NCBI RefSeq assembly: GCF_009857595.1
Contig: NZ_WWCU01000025.1
Coordinates: 1-64,000, forward strand
Direction of reading: 5' to 3'
DNA length: 64,000 nucleotides
Origin: Pseudoduganella aquatica
Lineage (GTDB): Bacteria; Pseudomonadota; Gammaproteobacteria; Burkholderiales; Burkholderiaceae_D
This document shows, one piece after another, positions 60,621-64,000 of the stretch. A program made the translations under genes and the position numbers. A model generated the notes under the pieces. That model had not been told where the DNA came from. It was given only the letters and a program-made list of their open reading frames with translations, and made no database searches. The stretch's first letter is position 1. Each line of letters begins with the position of its first letter.

Positions 60621-61117
60621 GCGTATTCGCTATGCCCTTCGTGCGCCAGCAGCCAGCGCTTCACGTTCAGGTGGAAGCCGTTGGCGTCGTCGTGGTGGGC
60701 GAAGCCGCCCAGGCCGTTGGCGCCCGTCACGCGATGGCAGGGCACCACCAGCGGGAACCAGTTGGCGCCGCAAGCCTGGCCCACGGCGCGCGGCGCCGAT
60801 TCCAGGAACTTGGCCAGTTCGCCGTAGGTGCGCACCTGGCCGCGCGGAATGCTGTTGATGGCGCCCCACACGCGGCGCTGGAAGGCGCTGCCGACGGTCG
60901 CCAGCGGCAGGCTGAAAGGAAAGTCGGCGTCGGCGCAGTAGCGCAGGATCTGCTCGGCGGCCAGCGCCGCCACCGCGTCCTCGGCGTCCTTCTCGGCGTA
61001 GCCGGCCGGCAGGTAGACCAATTCGGTCACCAGCGCGCCGCCGGTGCGCACGCCCATGGCGCCGAACGGCGTGGCGACGACGGCGTTAAAAATATGGCTA
61101 CTCTGTTGTTTATCCAT
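60596..61117 (-). CDS. ogt: Methylated-DNA-[protein]-cysteine S-methyltransferase (Ogt)
   Basis: A 173-residue suicide repair enzyme that takes the methyl group from O6-methylguanine. The C-terminal domain has the helix-turn-helix RGQVRTYGELAKFL and the active-site VVPCHRVTGANGLGGF. The ATG at 61117 (MDKQQSS) is chosen; the open frame runs upstream to 61270 without homology. It overlaps xerD. Confidence 0.93.
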   Translation of the reverse strand: MDKQQSSHIFNAVVATPFGAMGVRTGGALVTELVYLPAGYAEKDAEDAVAALAAEQILRYCADADFPFSLPLATVGSAFQRRVWGAINSIPRGQVRTYGELAKFLESAPRAVGQACGANWFPLVVPCHRVTGANGLGGFAHHDDANGFHLNVKRWLLAHEGHSEYAWQQTTLL

Positions 61118-61477
61118 CACAATTGTCTGGCTGATTGTTGCATCAATACTACACCACCAAAATGGGGCGGAGCAAAAAAAAAGCGCACTATAAGAGTGCG
61201 CTTTCAATCCTGCTGTCACGGAACCGGCCGTTTGGCGTCGACGTAGCTCACTTGTGGCGGCCTTCGTCAATCTTCCAACGACATACTGTGAACCGTGTGT
61301 CTCCTCAATGTATATGCGGCATGCGTGCCGTTTTTTTATTTACTCTCCCCACTAAACTTCATGTTCTTGCTACCAGACCAGATATCGTTATTTGTTTTGT
61401 TTGCCTCTGGAGCGAAGCAATCATAACTGATCCACTTCGCTTTTTGCTCATTTTTTTGAGCCATGAATTTTTTTAGT
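61118..61477. other. AT-rich intergenic region with promoter and two terminator-like hairpins
   Basis: A 360-base gap with much lower GC than its surroundings. On the minus strand TTGCTC-N18-TAGTAT (61175-61146) is a plausible ogt promoter. A minus-strand terminator hairpin sits at 61180-61204, and CGGCA-TGCG-TGCCG followed by seven T (61317-61337) is a plus-strand terminator with no annotated plus gene before it. A plus ORF at 61135-61476 has no recognisable domain and is probably not a gene. Confidence 0.55.
61180..61204 (-). terminator. Intrinsic terminator of the TRAP operon
   Basis: AAAGCGCACT / AGTGCGCTTT stem (10 bp) with a 5-base loop. Read on the minus strand it is followed by a run of nine T (plus-strand A at 61174-61182). 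It lies about 275 bases past the dctM stop and just before the ogt promoter. Confidence 0.75.
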
Positions 61478-62758
61478 TTAGGAGTAAATTAAGTTAGGCA
61501 ACCACAGCGAAATTTGTGGTACGTAGGTCACCAGCACCAGGAATCCCAGCATGGTAAGCAGCCACGGCCACACCGCCACGGTCAATTCCGTAATCCCCAT
61601 TTTGGTGATTCCGGACGCCACATACAGGTTCAGGCCGACCGGCGGATGGCACATGCCCACTTCCATATTGACAACGATCAGGATACCGAAGTGAACCGGA
61701 TCGATGCCCAGCTTCATCGCCACCGGGAACAGGATGGGCGCCATGATCAGCACGATGGACGACGGCTCCATCACATTACCCGCCAGCAGCAGCAGGATGT
61801 TGACCACCAGCAGGAAGCTGACCACGCCCAGGCCCTGGCCCGTGATCCACTCCGCCATCGCCTGCGGGATGTTTTCGCTGGTCATCAGGAAGGAGAACAG
61901 CACCGCGTTGGTGATGATGTAGAGCAGCATGGCCGACATGGCCGCCGAATCCAGCAGCACCTTGCCCACCTGCTTGAGCCTCAGGTCCTTGTAGACGAAC
62001 ACGGCGATCACGAAGGCGTACACGGCTGCCATGGCGGCCGCTTCGGTCGGCGTGAACGCGCCGCTGTAGATGCCGCCCATCACGATGACGATCAGCAGCA
62101 GGCCCCAGGCACTCTTGCGGAAGGTGACCCAGCGCTCGCCCCAGCTGGCCTTGGGCATGCGCGGATAGTTGTGCTTCTTGGCCAGGAACCAGGTGGTCAC
62201 GCCCAGCAGGAAGGCCAGCATGATGCCGGGGATAACGCCGGCCATGAACAGCTTGCCCACCGAGGTGTTGGTGGTGACCGAATACATCACCATCACGATG
62301 GACGGCGGGATCAGGATGCCCAGCGCGCCGGAGGTGGTGATGACGCCCGCGCCGAAGCCTTTCGGATAGCCCTGGCGCACCATGGCCGGCAGGATGATGG
62401 AGCCGATCGCCACCACGGTGGCCGGCGAGGAGCCGGACACGGCCGCGAACAGCGCGCAGGCCAGCACGCCGGCCAGGGCCAGGCCGCCGTGCCAGTGCCC
62501 CACCATGGAGCTGGCGAAGTTGATCATGCGCCGCGCCACCCCGCCGTGGGTCAGGAAGTTGCCCGCCAAAATAAAGAACGGGATGGCCATGATCTCGAAT
62601 TTCTCGATGCCGGTGAACAGCTTCAGCGCCACCGATTCGATCGGCACCGAGGTCATGGTAAACAGGAAGGTCAGCACCGTCAGGCCGAGCGAGATGGAGA
62701 TCGGCATGCCGGTCAACATCAGCGCCAGCAGCAGCACGAAGATAATCATGGCGTTCAT
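61478..62758 (-). CDS. dctM: TRAP transporter large permease, DctM-like
   Basis: A 426-residue twelve-helix membrane subunit of a TRAP transporter, the sodium-driven translocator for small carboxylates. Family phrases are FFILAGNFLTHGGVARRMI, SSPATVVAIGSIILPAM, GALGILIPPSIVMVMY and MCHPPVGLNLYVASGI. It overlaps dctQ by four bases (ATGA). It belongs to the TAXI-free DctPQM type, with dicarboxylates or related acids as the likely substrate. Confidence 0.95.
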   Translation of the reverse strand: MNAMIIFVLLLALMLTGMPISISLGLTVLTFLFTMTSVPIESVALKLFTGIEKFEIMAIPFFILAGNFLTHGGVARRMINFASSMVGHWHGGLALAGVLACALFAAVSGSSPATVVAIGSIILPAMVRQGYPKGFGAGVITTSGALGILIPPSIVMVMYSVTTNTSVGKLFMAGVIPGIMLAFLLGVTTWFLAKKHNYPRMPKASWGERWVTFRKSAWGLLLIVIVMGGIYSGAFTPTEAAAMAAVYAFVIAVFVYKDLRLKQVGKVLLDSAAMSAMLLYIITNAVLFSFLMTSENIPQAMAEWITGQGLGVVSFLLVVNILLLLAGNVMEPSSIVLIMAPILFPVAMKLGIDPVHFGILIVVNMEVGMCHPPVGLNLYVASGITKMGITELTVAVWPWLLTMLGFLVLVTYVPQISLWLPNLIYS

Positions 62759-63327
62759 GCTTTGGCTCCTTTTTCTTCAGCCGTCAGTTCGTCTTCCAGG
62801 CCCTCGACATGCGAGTGGTCGTGTTTCGGCAGATGGCCGGTGCGCAGGAAGGCCACCGTCACTTGCAGGAAGCGGAAGCACATCAGATAGGAACCCAGCG
62901 GCACGGCCAGGTAGACCAGCCACATCGGCACTTCCAGGTCGGCCGAGGTCTGGTCGGTGTGGCCGATTTCCCACACAAAACTGGCGCCCAGCGTGCCCAC
63001 GATGCCGGTGAAGGCGGCGCCGGCCAGCAGGCCGAACACCACGAACTTGTTGCGCCATGGCGTGCTCATGCGGTTGATGATGACGTCCACGCCGACGTGG
63101 ATGCCGGTGCGCACGCCGTAGGCGGCGCCGAACTTGGCCATCCACACGAACATGTAGATGCACAGCTCTTGCGCCCAGCTGGTGTTAATTTGGATCAGGG
63201 CGTCTTGCAGGCCGGGAATGGGTAGGCCCGCCAGGTAGCGGTGCACCACCGCCACGAAGATAATGACGGTGGCCAGACCCATCAGGGTCGCAATGATCCA
63301 TTCTTCCAGGTGGTCCAGGAATTTCAT
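62755..63327 (-). CDS. dctQ: TRAP transporter small permease, DctQ-like
   Basis: A 190-residue small membrane subunit with four helices. It has LEEWIIATLMGLATVIIFVAVVHRY and WAQELCIYMFVWMAKFGAAYGVRTGIHVGVDV, the DctQ signature. The C-terminal 30 residues are charged and cytoplasmic. It pairs with DctM to form the translocator. Confidence 0.93.
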   Translation of the reverse strand: MKFLDHLEEWIIATLMGLATVIIFVAVVHRYLAGLPIPGLQDALIQINTSWAQELCIYMFVWMAKFGAAYGVRTGIHVGVDVIINRMSTPWRNKFVVFGLLAGAAFTGIVGTLGASFVWEIGHTDQTSADLEVPMWLVYLAVPLGSYLMCFRFLQVTVAFLRTGHLPKHDHSHVEGLEDELTAEEKGAKA

Positions 63328-63399
63328 GGTCGATATCTTTCCAAAGAAAGAGGGATAGAAAAATGCGGGACGGCAGGACGCCGCCCCGCTACAGCCGGC

Positions 63400-63999
63400 T
63401 TACTTGGCGGCTTCTTTGTTGATGGCCTGGATCAGATCCTTGCCGATGCGGCCTTCCATGTCCTTCTGGACCGGCAGCAGCGCCTTGCGCCATTCGGCTT
63501 GTTCCTTGGCGCTCAGGTTGTAGATCTCGGTCTTGCCGGCCTTCTTGATGGCGTCCATGGCCAGGTCGTTGTCGCGCTGGGCGATGGCTTTTTCAAACGT
63601 GGTGGCGTCGCGCATCGCGGTTTCCAGCGAGGTGCGGATGTCCGCCGGCAGGCCGTCCCAGAACTTCTTGTTCACGATGACGGCATAGCCCAGGTAGCCG
63701 TGGTTGGACACGGTCACATGCTTCTGCACCTCGTGCATCTTTTGGGTGTACATATTCGACGGCGGATTCTCGGTGCCGTCCACCACGCCGGTCTGCAGCG
63801 CCTGGTACACCTCGGAGAAGGCCAGCACCTGCGGATTGGCGCCCAGCGTGCGCATCTGCGCGTCCAGCACCTTGGACGACTGGATGCGCATCTTCAGGCC
63901 CTTGAAGTCGGCCGGGGTGCGCAGCGGCTTGTTGGCCGACATCACCTTGAAGCCGTTGTCCCAGTAAGCCAGGCCGGTGATGCCCTTGCTTTCCAGCTT
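63400..63999 (-). CDS. dctP: TRAP transporter substrate-binding protein, DctP-like, 5'-truncated by window edge
   Basis: The frame is open to the right end of the window, so only the C-terminal ~200 residues are seen. The edge reads KLESKGITGLAYWDNGFK, then PADFKGLKMRIQSSKV with the conserved Arg that binds the carboxylate, VYQALQTGVVDGTENPPSN and HGYLGYAVIVNKKFWDGLP. This is a DctP family protein. It is followed on the minus strand by dctQ and dctM, giving the standard dctPQM order. Confidence 0.94.
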   Translation of the reverse strand, partial: KLESKGITGLAYWDNGFKVMSANKPLRTPADFKGLKMRIQSSKVLDAQMRTLGANPQVLAFSEVYQALQTGVVDGTENPPSNMYTQKMHEVQKHVTVSNHGYLGYAVIVNKKFWDGLPADIRTSLETAMRDATTFEKAIAQRDNDLAMDAIKKAGKTEIYNLSAKEQAEWRKALLPVQKDMEGRIGKDLIQAINKEAAK

Positions 64000-64000
64000 C

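Noticed and set aside
61135..61476. 113-codon plus-strand ORF in the AT-rich gap before the TRAP genes
   Set aside because: It lacks a ribosome site and recognisable domain and spans two terminator hairpins.

Overview
The window is high-GC chromosomal DNA from a beta-proteobacterium, most likely Oxalobacteraceae (Massilia/Duganella type). This rests on the protein families and gene order: the rpsU-yqeY-dnaG-rpoD operon, LpxO, and a NirD/nitrate-transport style typical of Burkholderiales. It also fits the Azoarcus-type group I intron in a CAU-anticodon tRNA. The taxonomic call is inference. Both ends cut a gene: a glycosyltransferase on the left and a TRAP-transporter binding protein on the right.

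Layout. 1-8 kb: a tightly coupled plus-strand polysaccharide operon. It holds a GT4 glycosyltransferase, an FdtB-like sugar aminotransferase, a GtrB-like GT2, a WecD-like acyltransferase, a fused acyltransferase/FdtA ketoisomerase, GtrA, and a large membrane protein. Its theme is making and attaching a dTDP-3-acylamino-3,6-dideoxyhexose. 8-19.3 kb: an RhlE-type helicase, a beta-propeller diguanylate cyclase with a coupled 59-residue Cys-rich protein, a chemoreceptor, LpxO, and several lineage-specific small proteins.

19.4-24.1 kb is the most striking part. Four ATGA-coupled genes encode a CoA-ligase-like enzyme with an N-terminal carrier-like segment, a photoactive-yellow-protein (PYP) homologue, a PAS-PAS-GGDEF protein and a PAS-GGDEF-EAL protein. 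Together they look like a blue-light receptor, its chromophore-loading enzyme, and two c-di-GMP enzymes that share a related input domain. No tyrosine ammonia-lyase gene lies nearby.

24-28 kb: a siderophore-interacting protein and MarR regulator, with twin palindromes at their junction, a secreted alpha/beta hydrolase, a DUF4242 protein, and a decayed TnpB. Then comes a CAU tRNA gene interrupted by a 204-nt group I intron. 28-34 kb: the macromolecular-synthesis operon on the minus strand. 34-42 kb: a BaiN-like flavoprotein, YbiB, DAHP synthase, a NirD-like protein lacking the Rieske core, TsaD, and a nitrate-type ABC transporter behind a sigma-54 promoter. 42-53 kb: two LysR regulators separated by a long inverted repeat that runs into one reading frame. 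These are followed by an SDR, a YdjM-like protein, a GAF-GGDEF protein with a degenerate active site, FrnE-like DsbA, PlsY, a YbaK deacylase, an EEP hydrolase and a PAS-GGDEF-EAL protein. 53-64 kb: an RND efflux pair with a coupled periplasmic protein, an Ig-like lipoprotein, Ogt overlapping XerD, and a TRAP dicarboxylate-type transporter.

Five GGDEF proteins in 64 kb indicate heavy use of c-di-GMP. Nine copies of a REP-like palindrome (six loci, three of them inverted pairs) sit only between genes.
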